Assembly (NCBI GenBank): GCA_003222235.1
Contig: QHVD01000114.1
Span: forward strand, 1-9,811
Length of the DNA: 9,811 bases
Reading direction: 5' to 3'
DNA from: Gemmatimonadota bacterium
GTDB lineage: Bacteria > Gemmatimonadota > Gemmatimonadetes > Gemmatimonadales > GWC2-71-9
Every line of letters starts with the position of its first letter. Positions within the stretch are counted from its first letter, which is position 1. The notes under the pieces were generated by a model that was not told the origin of the DNA, made no database searches, and saw nothing but the letters and a program-made list of their open reading frames with translations. The position numbers and the translations under genes were made by a program. This document shows, one piece after another, positions 1 to 6,078 of this stretch.

Positions 1-484
1 CGCAGAGCACCCGATTGTTCAGGAACCGCGCGTCCTCTGCGAACCCTCCCTCCGCGGGATCAAAGAAAGTCAGGTAGGCGCCACCGATCGCGCCCCGCGA
101 ATCCAGCACAAGCCGTTCGACCGTCACTCCCCTGGACTTCACCACGATCATGTTGTTGATGCTCGCTCCCGACCGGATGCTGAGGCCGGACCCGGGAGTG
201 GCACAGGTGAGCGTGATGCCATCCGTGGTCACGTCAAACGAGGGGACGCTCATCTCAAGCGCTCCCCGGATCGCTACCGTATCGCCTTGCCCCACGGCGC
301 CCAGGGCGGCCAACAGACTGGCTTCGTCCGTCACGACGAAGTCGGCATGGGCTGGGCACGCAACTTGTCCACTCAGTGCGGCAGACAGAGAATGATTTAC
401 GGCGACATCAGGCGTCGCCGGCTCCTTACAGCCCGGGACGAGGCCTAGGATAGCGAGCAGCGCCGCCAATCTAACGGTGCCCAT
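1..484 (-). CDS. Putative right-handed beta-helix lipoprotein, N-terminal part (cut by the left window edge)
   Basis: The minus-strand frame is open from an ATG at 484 to the window edge, giving 161 codons with no stop, so the C-terminus is missing. A strong Shine-Dalgarno (GGAGGT, plus-strand 490-495) lies 5 nt before the ATG and fixes the start. The N-terminus is a lipoprotein-type signal: a short hydrophobic run, then VPGC with the lipidated cysteine at residue 19. After a linker come A-LLAAL-GAV-QGDTVAIRG (about 55-73) and ITLTC (90-94), followed by short valine- and leucine-rich strands such as GVTVERLVLDS and ARFLNNRV near the edge. That run of short strands with Asn-rich turns is the style of parallel right-handed beta-helix (pectate-lyase/NosD-like) proteins. 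By family knowledge such proteins bind or cleave polysaccharides, but no catalytic motif is visible in this fragment, so the function is open. Expected location is membrane-anchored, facing the periplasm or the outside. Confidence 0.72.
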   Translation of the reverse strand, partial: MGTVRLAALLAILGLVPGCKEPATPDVAVNHSLSAALSGQVACPAHADFVVTDEASLLAALGAVGQGDTVAIRGALEMSVPSFDVTTDGITLTCATPGSGLSIRSGASINNMIVVKSRGVTVERLVLDSRGAIGGAYLTFFDPAEGGFAEDARFLNNRVLC

Positions 485-560
485 GGCTCACCTCCGATGC
501 AGAAAACGCAATGATTTCGACTAGGATGGAACGGCAGCGGATTCGAGGGGGAAGGGTCAT
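471..560 (-). CDS. Possible 29-aa upstream ORF (leader peptide) overlapping the lipoprotein start
   Basis: An ATG at 560 has an AAGGAGG Shine-Dalgarno (plus-strand 569-575) 8 nt upstream, about as good as any in the window. The frame runs 29 codons and stops at 471-473, inside the lipoprotein gene in a different frame, overlapping it by 14 nt. The Shine-Dalgarno of the lipoprotein lies within this mini-ORF, so translation of one could affect the other. The product begins MTLPPRIRCRS, has a short hydrophobic middle and ends SHGHR; it matches nothing I know. It may be a leader peptide, a fortuitous ORF, or part of a longer transcript. Support is the ribosome site only. Confidence 0.25.
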   Translation of the reverse strand: MTLPPRIRCRSILVEIIAFSASEVSHGHR

Positions 561-830
561 GGAGCGCCCCTCCTTCACGGCACCCCGCACGCCCGTGGAC
601 ACGCGCCGGATCCAGGCAAGTCGGACCCGGGAACCGGTACCGCCCGCACAAAAAGCAAGATCCGCACCGCGCACTCGCGCGCGATCGAGACCGCTCGACG
701 CCGGGCCGCGAACCGCAAGTTGTGGCGGGATGTTTACAGGATGCGGCTGGCCGGCGCCAACCTCTGGGACGATCGCCGTGGCCCGCTACTCGGTGTGTCT
801 CAACTCCTTCGTGGAGCGGCCGAGCCCAGG
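485..830. other. 346-bp spacer between nucleotidyltransferase stop and lipoprotein start
   Basis: Apart from the mini-ORF near its left end I see no gene. Just after the nucleotidyltransferase TAG, the minus strand has a small imperfect hairpin (outer CTCGG/CCGAG, inner CTCC/GGAG) without a T-tract, too weak to call a terminator. The promoter of the lipoprotein gene should lie here, but no clear -35/-10 pair stands out. A plus-strand frame is open through much of the spacer but has no plausible start before 720 and continues only as antisense of the nucleotidyltransferase. Confidence 0.5.
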
Positions 831-1820
831 CTACCTGGCTGGCGCGAGCTCACCCGCGTCCAGCACGCTCCGCGCAATGGTCTTCCCCTCGACCACCTGG
901 TCGTCCCCGATCAGCGAGTCGCGCACGGTGCTCCCCACCACCCGCACATTCCGGCCCAGGACGCTGTTCGCGATCACGCTCTCGGTGACGTAGCTCCCCG
1001 CCTCGAGCGAGACGTTCGGGCCCACCGTCGCGTCATGGATCGTGACCCCTGCCTCGATGTAGACGGGCGGGACGATGGCGCAGCGCGGGCATGGCCCCAC
1101 CGGGAGCCGGGCACGCCCTTGCTCGAGCAGGTGCCGATTGGTCTCGAGCAGCGTCTCCACCTTGCCGCAGTCGTACCAGCCGCCAACCGCGGCGGTGACG
1201 AGGCGCCGGCCCCGATCCACCATGTACTGGAACGCGTCGGTAAGGTAGTACTCGCCGCCCTTCCCCGGCGCCTGCCCGAGCACGTGAGCGATCCCGTCGA
1301 ACAGGGTCTTCCAGTCCTTCACGTAATACAGACCGATGTTCGCGAGCTTCGAGACGGGCTCGCTCGGCTTCTCCACGATCGTCGTCATGTAGCCGCGCCG
1401 GTCGGTCACGATCACGCCGAACCGCTGGTAATCCTCGACCTCCTTCGCCCACAGGATCCCGTCGGCGTCGCTGGTCCGGATCAGCGAGAGATCCGCGTCG
1501 AACAGCGTGTCCACGAAGATGATGAGCACCGGGCCGTCCACGAACGGCCGCGCGAGGTTGATGGCGCCCGCGGTCCCGTCCAGCGTCTTTTGCTCCACGA
1601 ATCTCGCCGGGACGTCGTAATGCTCGACGATGTAGCGCTCGACGACGTCCTTCAGATGTCCCGTAATGACGATCAACTCGTCGATGCTGAAGCCCTTCAC
1701 CGTGTCCATCACGTAGTCCATCACCGGACGCCCGGCAACCCGGACCAGCGGCTTCGGGACCCGCTTCGTGAGCGGCAGGAGGCGCGTCCCCTTCCCCGCG
1801 AGCGGAACAATGACCTTCAT
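831..1820 (-). CDS. Sugar-1-phosphate nucleotidyltransferase (RmlA-long-like) with C-terminal left-handed beta-helix
   Basis: The product, 329 aa, should transfer a nucleotidyl group from an NTP to a sugar-1-phosphate in the cytoplasm, releasing pyrophosphate and giving an activated sugar. The N-terminus carries the NTP-transferase signature LAGKGTRLLPLT with KP at 23-24. FVDTLFDAD (102-110) supplies the likely metal-binding aspartate D104, EKP is at 150-152, GEYYLTDAF at 189-197 and WYDCG at 215-219. These fit glucose-1-phosphate thymidylyltransferase and UTP-glucose-1-phosphate uridylyltransferase relatives. Residues about 250-320 show hexapeptide-like strands (IEAGVTI, VGPNVSL, VIANSVL), typical of the longer RmlA-like enzymes; some of these also have acetyltransferase activity by family knowledge, which cannot be judged here. 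A GGGAGGG ribosome site lies 7 nt before the ATG, inside the end of the cupin gene, and only 2 nt separate the two genes, so they are co-transcribed and probably coupled. Sugar and nucleotide specificity are not readable. Confidence 0.9.
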   Translation of the reverse strand: MKVIVPLAGKGTRLLPLTKRVPKPLVRVAGRPVMDYVMDTVKGFSIDELIVITGHLKDVVERYIVEHYDVPARFVEQKTLDGTAGAINLARPFVDGPVLIIFVDTLFDADLSLIRTSDADGILWAKEVEDYQRFGVIVTDRRGYMTTIVEKPSEPVSKLANIGLYYVKDWKTLFDGIAHVLGQAPGKGGEYYLTDAFQYMVDRGRRLVTAAVGGWYDCGKVETLLETNRHLLEQGRARLPVGPCPRCAIVPPVYIEAGVTIHDATVGPNVSLEAGSYVTESVIANSVLGRNVRVVGSTVRDSLIGDDQVVEGKTIARSVLDAGELAPAR

Positions 1821-1822
1821 CG

Positions 1823-2173
1823 CTACACCCTCCCGTACCGGTCCCGAAGCCGCACCACGTCGTCGATCTCGGGCGTCGACGCTTCCAGCAGATCGGTCGC
1901 CACCACGGCCTCGAATTGGTGGACCAGCTTCGGCCGGATGTGGAACGCTTCCCCCTGGTGCATCTGGCGCTCGATCAGGGTCTCCCCCTGCTGGAGCCGG
2001 AGGATGATCTCCCCCGAAAGCACGTAGATCGACTCATCCTTCTGGTTGTGGTACTGGAGGGATAGCACATGCCCCGGCTCGATGTGGAGGATCTTGCCGA
2101 CGTAGCGGTCCGTCCTGGCCCAGATCAGCTCGTAGCCCCACGGTTTCTCGACTCGATAGGGCAGTTCAGTCAC
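1823..2173 (-). CDS. Small cupin, mannose-6-phosphate isomerase type II-like
   Basis: The product is a 116-aa single-domain cupin. The frame is open further upstream to 2320, but that extension is translated tandem repeat. The start chosen is GTG at 2173, which has GAGGGG 5 nt upstream. Near the N-terminus is KPWGYE (10-15), as in the cupin part of ManC/type II phosphomannose isomerases (R/K-PWG). Cupin motif 1 is LSLQYHNQKDESIYVLSGE (37-55) with H42 and E47; the first histidine of the usual HxH is Q40, as is common in this subgroup. Motif 2 includes IRPKLVHQFEA with H85. The C-terminus EIDDVVRLRDRYGR (102-115) is a strong family match. Likely role is isomerisation or epimerisation of a sugar phosphate, or sugar binding, ahead of the downstream nucleotidyltransferase. 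Activity is inferred; stand-alone cupins of this type are mostly uncharacterised. Confidence 0.82.
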   Translation of the reverse strand: MTELPYRVEKPWGYELIWARTDRYVGKILHIEPGHVLSLQYHNQKDESIYVLSGEIILRLQQGETLIERQMHQGEAFHIRPKLVHQFEAVVATDLLEASTPEIDDVVRLRDRYGRV

Positions 2174-2178
2174 CGGCG

Positions 2179-2184
2179 CCCCTC
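2179..2184 (-). promoter_or_regulatory. Ribosome binding site that decides the cupin start
   Basis: On the minus strand GAGGGG lies 5 nt before the GTG at 2173. It sits immediately beyond the end of the heptamer repeat arm (2186), so a folded repeat stem would abut the ribosome site. This supports the 2173 start over the upstream ATG at 2320, whose codons are repeat sequence. Confidence 0.6.
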
Positions 2185-2185
2185 G

Positions 2186-2331
2186 CCAAGTGCGGAGTGC
2201 GGAATGCGGAATGCGGAGTGTCAGGGTAGGCGTCGCTCGGCGAACGACCTCCCACTTCAATTCCGCACTCCGCATTCCGCACTCCGCACTTGGCAACATT
2301 CCGCACTCCACACTCCGCACTCCGCACTTGG
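2186..2331. repeat. Inverted array of heptamer repeats filling the ferredoxin-cupin gap
   Basis: The unit is TGCGGAG or TGCGGAA (7 bp). The left arm has CCAAG followed by four units (2186-2218). A middle arm has four units in the opposite orientation ending in CTTGG (2261-2293). A third arm, same orientation as the middle one, has four units, one with an extra base change, also ending in CTTGG (2299-2331). Left and middle arms can pair as a 19-bp perfect stem (2186-2204 with 2275-2293), extended to about 33 bp with two mismatches, around a 42-nt loop. The array begins 1 nt after the stop of the iron-sulfur gene and ends 1 nt before the cupin ribosome site. It is not coding, although it opens frames giving Ser-Ala-Glu-Cys-Gly-Met-Arg-like repeats. 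Confidence 0.93.
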
Positions 2332-2332
2332 A

Positions 2333-2908
2333 TCATGTCGCAATTGGCAGGCTCAGCCGCAGTGAAGACGGTGAAGTGACGCACGCCGTGACGCACACGC
2401 CGCAGCCCACGCACCCTTCCGGCTTGAGCACGGGGTGGCCACGCCCGTCGAGCGCCAGCGCCCGCTCCCCGACGGGGCAGGCGCGCGCGCACACGCCGCA
2501 GGACATTCCCTGAAACGTGATGCACCGCTCCGGATCGAGCTCGAGCACGCCCATGTGCACCCGCGCCCAGCCGTCCGCCGGGGGCACGAGGGCGCCCGTC
2601 TCGCAAGCACGGGCGCAGGGCATCTCCTGGCACACCACGCACGCCTGAATCCCGGGATCGATGATCGGCGTTCCCGCCGCGAGCCCGGCGGCGGGCGGCG
2701 CCGTGATGATGGCATGCACCGGGCAGACGTCGATGCAGTCGCCGCAGCGGCTGCAGGACGCGAGGAACGCGATCTCCGGCGCCGCACCGGGCGGACGGAA
2801 ATAGCGGCGCGGGGCGACCCGCGCTTCGGCACGGGTCGTCATCTCCCGCAGCAGCTTGTCGAAGGCCTCTCGGAAGAAGCCGCGCCGATCCCTCGCCGCG
2901 CCGTTCAC
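2333..2908 (-). CDS. MauM/NapG-type ferredoxin with four [4Fe-4S] motifs
   Basis: The product (191 aa) is predicted to carry electrons through four [4Fe-4S] clusters. The cysteine sets are C52-C55-C58-C62, C90-C93-C98-C102 (with MPC), C129-C137-C140-C144 (seven residues between the first two) and C166-C169-C172-C176. The MPC spacing, the long third motif and FRPPGAAPEIAFLASC before the first cluster match NapG/MauM better than NapF. The N-terminus has RDRRGFFREAF, resembling a twin-arginine motif, but no hydrophobic stretch follows, so export by Tat is doubtful and the protein may be cytoplasmic. The start is GTG at 2908, 3 nt after the peptidase stop; the ribosome site is weak, suggesting coupling to the peptidase. 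Met23 is a possible alternative start. No nitrate reductase or methylamine dehydrogenase genes are nearby, so the electron partner is unknown. Confidence 0.85.
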   Translation of the reverse strand: MNGAARDRRGFFREAFDKLLREMTTRAEARVAPRRYFRPPGAAPEIAFLASCSRCGDCIDVCPVHAIITAPPAAGLAAGTPIIDPGIQACVVCQEMPCARACETGALVPPADGWARVHMGVLELDPERCITFQGMSCGVCARACPVGERALALDGRGHPVLKPEGCVGCGVCVTACVTSPSSLRLSLPIAT

Positions 2909-2911
2909 CGG

Positions 2912-5900
2912 TCAAAAACTCGGCTCGAGACTCACCAGCCAACGGAAGGCGATCCGCTTGCCCGGCGGGCTGAAGTCGGGTGCCTGATCCCAGCGGTTCA
3001 TCTCCAGCGGAAACTCGGCACGCATGGTCCACCCCAGATCGCCGAGCTGCTGCCGCGTCAGGATGCCGACTCCGAGATCGTGCAGCTGCGAATACCCCTT
3101 TCCCGTCGGCGACGGGGCGACCGCCAGCGAATCGACCAGACCCACGTCCCCGAACCCCTCGAGGGCCACCTCACGCAAGATACCCTGTGCGCGCCGCAAC
3201 AAGGGACGGGCCACCTCCGTGTTCAGGGCCAGCGCCCAGCGGCCACCCAGGTCGCGCCGGAAGGCGCGCAGGTTGGCCCCGCCCGGGGCCTGGTAGTGGA
3301 AGTCCGGACGCACGAACAAGGCGCCCCGGCTCCGCAGGAATGGGTTGGCGAACGTCTCGTACGGGTCGGCCCCGGCGATCGTGATGCGACGCTGCTTCAA
3401 CGGGCTGCTCGAGCCGAGGTACCCCCCCGCGAAGACGCGCACACCCAGCCTTGTCCCGAGCAGGAAGGGCGCCCGCACGCTCGCCTGGCCCGTGGCGCGG
3501 CCGAACGGCTCCACATCGTAGCGGTTCGCCGAAACCACGCCGACCCCCGGATTCCAGTACATCACGCCGCCCCGTGCCTCGAGCCGCGCGCGGACGACCG
3601 CCGACCCCTTCTCGAGGGACGTCGACACCCAGGGCCCCGCCTCCACCGTGCCGCCGTCGTCCCAGAGGCGTCGATCGAGGTAGCCCACGTCCGTCGTGGC
3701 CATCCACACCGCAGTGAAACCGACGTGTGGGTCCGCCCCGAACGCCAGATGGCGGCGCAGCGAGCGATCCACGGCGAGCGCGACGCCGGCGCGCCCCTCG
3801 ACCGCCCACGCGGCGACGGTCGTCGCCGTGCGCGGCAAAGGGTGGCGCACCGGGTTGCTCCAACGGGCGTAGAATCCGGCACGACTGGTGGCGCCGTCCC
3901 GGGTGGCGACGCTGCCGAGCAGCAGGCCTCGATCGTAGCTCCCGAGGTAGTTGGAGCGCTCCCGCAGTCCGAGCGTGATGCCGCCGAAATCGTTGTACCA
4001 GCCTACCGGGAGCCAGGCGCGCACCAGCCGGTCGCGCCGCGCCCGCTCGCGGAACGGATCGTCCACGCGGATCTCCCAGGCCGCACGTCCCACGACTGCA
4101 CGCCGTTCCCAGTTGTCGAGCATGTTCCAGTCGTGGGCCAAGAGACGCGGGTCGAGCGCCAGGCGACCCGGCTTGCGGGCGGTCGTGAACTCCACGCGCT
4201 CGACCTCGGGCTGGCCCGTCGCGCGGGCGTAGATCGTATCCCCGCTTGCGTCGCCGATCTCGACCGGCATCCAGCCGTCCCCTCTGCGCTCGATGGTAGC
4301 CGTCGTGCGCCACCGCCCGTCCGGAAGCCGGTGCCGCTCGACCCGCCGCAACCGGTAGTCGATCAGCACCGTGGCGTGCAGCCACTGGCCGAACAGCCAT
4401 TTGAGATCCTGGCCCGAGACCTCCTCGGCCACGTCACGGAACGAATCCTCGTCCACGTGCCTGAGCCGCCAGCGCTCGTAGTAGGCGCGGAGGATTCGGC
4501 GCATCGTGTCCTCGCCCACCACATAGCGGAGCTCCCGGTAGAACAGCATCCCCTTCGTGTACACCATGCGATTGTACGTGTAGAAATCCCTGAACCGCTC
4601 GCTCACCGTGGACACGGGCTCGCTCCAGCGTTCGAGATCGAGCTGGAGCACGGTGACCTCGCTCGTGAAGAACCGTCCCGCGTCCCCGCGCCGCTCGAAA
4701 AACCACGCCTCCTGGAAGTCCGACAGCCCCTCATCGAGGAAAGCCTCGCGCCACTCGTTGTTCGCGAGCATGCCCATCGTGTACTGGTGGCCCGTTTCGT
4801 GGACGATGAGCCCCAGATCCGGGGAATCGTTCATGATCACCATCGGGAACTCGGTGCCGCCTCCCTGCTCGATCCGGTCCACATTGGTGAGCTGCGGCCA
4901 GGCGGAGCTCCCGTACAGCGAATCGAGCCAGGCGAGCGCCGTTACGGTGCGCCGCAGCGCGACGCGGTTTCGGCCGCCCCAAGCGCCGGCGTGGCGCCGC
5001 TGATAGAGCACCCGCACCACGACATCGCCGTAGCGTCCTTCCTCGTAGACGTAATCCGGGTTGAGCGAGAAGGCGAAGTGGTGGACCTGCTCGGCGTGGA
5101 AGTGCACGCATTTGCGGCCGGCTGAGAGAGTCAGGCCGGGGCACGTGGGCGCGGGGCGCGGGGCGTAGTAGCCCCGCTGGTAATCGATCGCCTCAGCCGG
5201 ATTCGCGCGCGCCCGCTCCCACCCTGGATCGCCCTCGACCGGCACTCCGGTGGCGCCGATCACCTGGTCCTCGGGGAGATCGAGCGTCACGTCAAAGGTG
5301 GCGAACTCGCCGTAGAACTCCCCTGCCGGATAGAGCGGGTGATCCTCCCAGCCGTACCGATCGTAGACCACGACCTTCGGGTACCACTGCGCGAAGTCGA
5401 AACGCCGTCCCCCCCCCTCGCGCCCCTGGCGGCGCGGCAGCGTGGACGGCCGCGCCTCCCAGGCGATCTCCGCCGTCAGGCTGTCCCCGGGCGCGAGCGG
5501 GCGCGTCAGTGTCCAGCGCGCGATGGTCGAGTCGGGGGCGTACGGATACTCCGGTCTGAGCGATCGCCCCATGATGGTGGCCGCGCCGATCCGCTCGAAC
5601 GCGTAGTCGGGGTCCTTGAGATGCTGGAACCGCTCGCGCCCCTCCGCACTGTCGGCCATGGCCCACCGCGAGCCGGGCCGGAACGCGTTCAGGTAATCGT
5701 GCACGTAGAACTCCCGCAGCGTGTCGGGCGAGCGGTTCACGTACGTGATCAGCTCGCGCCCCGTCAGCACCCCGGACGGTTCATCGAGCGAAGCGGTGAT
5801 CCGATACGCGACCTGTTGCTGCCAGTAGCTCGTCGCTCCGGAGTCGGGCCGGTTCGCGGGGAGAGCGCGGGGGGGGACGGAGGGGACGGGGCGGGCAGGT

Positions 5901-5938
5901 GCCGGGCCGGCCGTGAGCAACAGCGCCAGGGCGAGCAT
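2912..5938 (-). CDS. Secreted M1-family zinc metallopeptidase with C-terminal barrel-like domain
   Basis: The product (1008 aa) is predicted to be a zinc aminopeptidase-like enzyme exported across the inner membrane. It starts MLALALLLTAG, a signal-peptide-like stretch without the usual leading basic residue. This ATG is the only start in frame before an upstream stop at 5966-5968; no ribosome site is visible. Residues about 35-290 resemble the M1 N-terminal beta domain. The active site is complete: GGGTEFP at 359-365 (equivalent of GxMEN, E363), HETGH at 380-384, the third zinc ligand E403 exactly 18 residues later, and the transition-state tyrosine probably Y460 in VYTKG. From about 645 to the end the sequence alternates short amphipathic strands and glycine/Tyr turns, includes GADPYETFANPFLRSRG as in BamA/surface-antigen barrels, and ends in Phe. 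I infer an outer-membrane barrel or barrel-like domain, about 360 aa, which would place the peptidase at the outer membrane. The peptidase call is firm, the barrel call moderate. Confidence 0.9.
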   Translation of the reverse strand: MLALALLLTAGPAPARPVPSVPPRALPANRPDSGATSYWQQQVAYRITASLDEPSGVLTGRELITYVNRSPDTLREFYVHDYLNAFRPGSRWAMADSAEGRERFQHLKDPDYAFERIGAATIMGRSLRPEYPYAPDSTIARWTLTRPLAPGDSLTAEIAWEARPSTLPRRQGREGGGRRFDFAQWYPKVVVYDRYGWEDHPLYPAGEFYGEFATFDVTLDLPEDQVIGATGVPVEGDPGWERARANPAEAIDYQRGYYAPRPAPTCPGLTLSAGRKCVHFHAEQVHHFAFSLNPDYVYEEGRYGDVVVRVLYQRRHAGAWGGRNRVALRRTVTALAWLDSLYGSSAWPQLTNVDRIEQGGGTEFPMVIMNDSPDLGLIVHETGHQYTMGMLANNEWREAFLDEGLSDFQEAWFFERRGDAGRFFTSEVTVLQLDLERWSEPVSTVSERFRDFYTYNRMVYTKGMLFYRELRYVVGEDTMRRILRAYYERWRLRHVDEDSFRDVAEEVSGQDLKWLFGQWLHATVLIDYRLRRVERHRLPDGRWRTTATIERRGDGWMPVEIGDASGDTIYARATGQPEVERVEFTTARKPGRLALDPRLLAHDWNMLDNWERRAVVGRAAWEIRVDDPFRERARRDRLVRAWLPVGWYNDFGGITLGLRERSNYLGSYDRGLLLGSVATRDGATSRAGFYARWSNPVRHPLPRTATTVAAWAVEGRAGVALAVDRSLRRHLAFGADPHVGFTAVWMATTDVGYLDRRLWDDGGTVEAGPWVSTSLEKGSAVVRARLEARGGVMYWNPGVGVVSANRYDVEPFGRATGQASVRAPFLLGTRLGVRVFAGGYLGSSSPLKQRRITIAGADPYETFANPFLRSRGALFVRPDFHYQAPGGANLRAFRRDLGGRWALALNTEVARPLLRRAQGILREVALEGFGDVGLVDSLAVAPSPTGKGYSQLHDLGVGILTRQQLGDLGWTMRAEFPLEMNRWDQAPDFSPPGKRIAFRWLVSLEPSF

Positions 5939-6078
5939 AGGGATGGGGAAACTACACGACGCAGGTCACGGCGGGGAGTCGCCGCGCGGCATTTCGGTCC
6001 CCGCCGCGCGAATCGGACGCCGCTTTGCGGGCCGCTGCTCCTCATGTTGAGCGCGCTTACCTCGACAAGGAGTCGGCC
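5939..6078. promoter_or_regulatory. Divergent spacer with nested inverted repeats
   Basis: This 140-bp gap separates the leftward peptidase gene from the rightward lipoprotein gene and should hold both promoters. It contains a perfect 9-bp inverted repeat (CGGCGGGGA 5969-5977 with TCCCCGCCG 5998-6006) enclosing a 10-bp palindrome GCCGCGCGGC (5981-5990). An alternative 8-bp stem pairs 5983-5990 with 6003-6010, so the two foldings exclude each other. Such symmetry suits a shared operator or a leader hairpin, but G+C-rich DNA gives such pairs by chance fairly often. I see no confident -35/-10 elements. Confidence 0.4.
6067..6072 (+). promoter_or_regulatory. Ribosome binding site that decides the lipoprotein start
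   Basis: AAGGAG lies 6 nt before the ATG at 6079. An in-frame ATG at 6025 would add 18 residues ahead of the signal sequence and has no comparable site, so 6079 is preferred. Confidence 0.7.

Noticed and set aside
570..830. Plus-strand peptide rich in Arg and Ala in the spacer (around IETARRRAANRKLW)
   Set aside because: It looked protein-like, but the frame has no plausible start codon before 720 and no stop before it runs antisense through the next gene; no family match comes to mind.
720..2027. 435-codon plus-strand open frame
   Set aside because: It lies opposite the nucleotidyltransferase and cupin, starts at a TTG without a ribosome site, and its composition is the Arg/His/Pro-rich type produced by antisense reading of G+C-rich genes.
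2174..2320. N-terminal extension of the cupin from an upstream ATG
   Set aside because: The extra 49 codons are translated heptamer repeat and intergenic sequence; the GTG at 2173 has its own ribosome site and matches the family N-terminus.
2186..2331. CRISPR array
   Set aside because: Units are 7 bp, directly abutting and in both orientations, with no spacers and no cas genes.
2435..5125. 896-codon plus-strand open frame
   Set aside because: It is antisense to the ferredoxin and M1 peptidase genes, which have complete motifs. The reading has no recognisable domain and is the usual consequence of codon bias in G+C-rich DNA.
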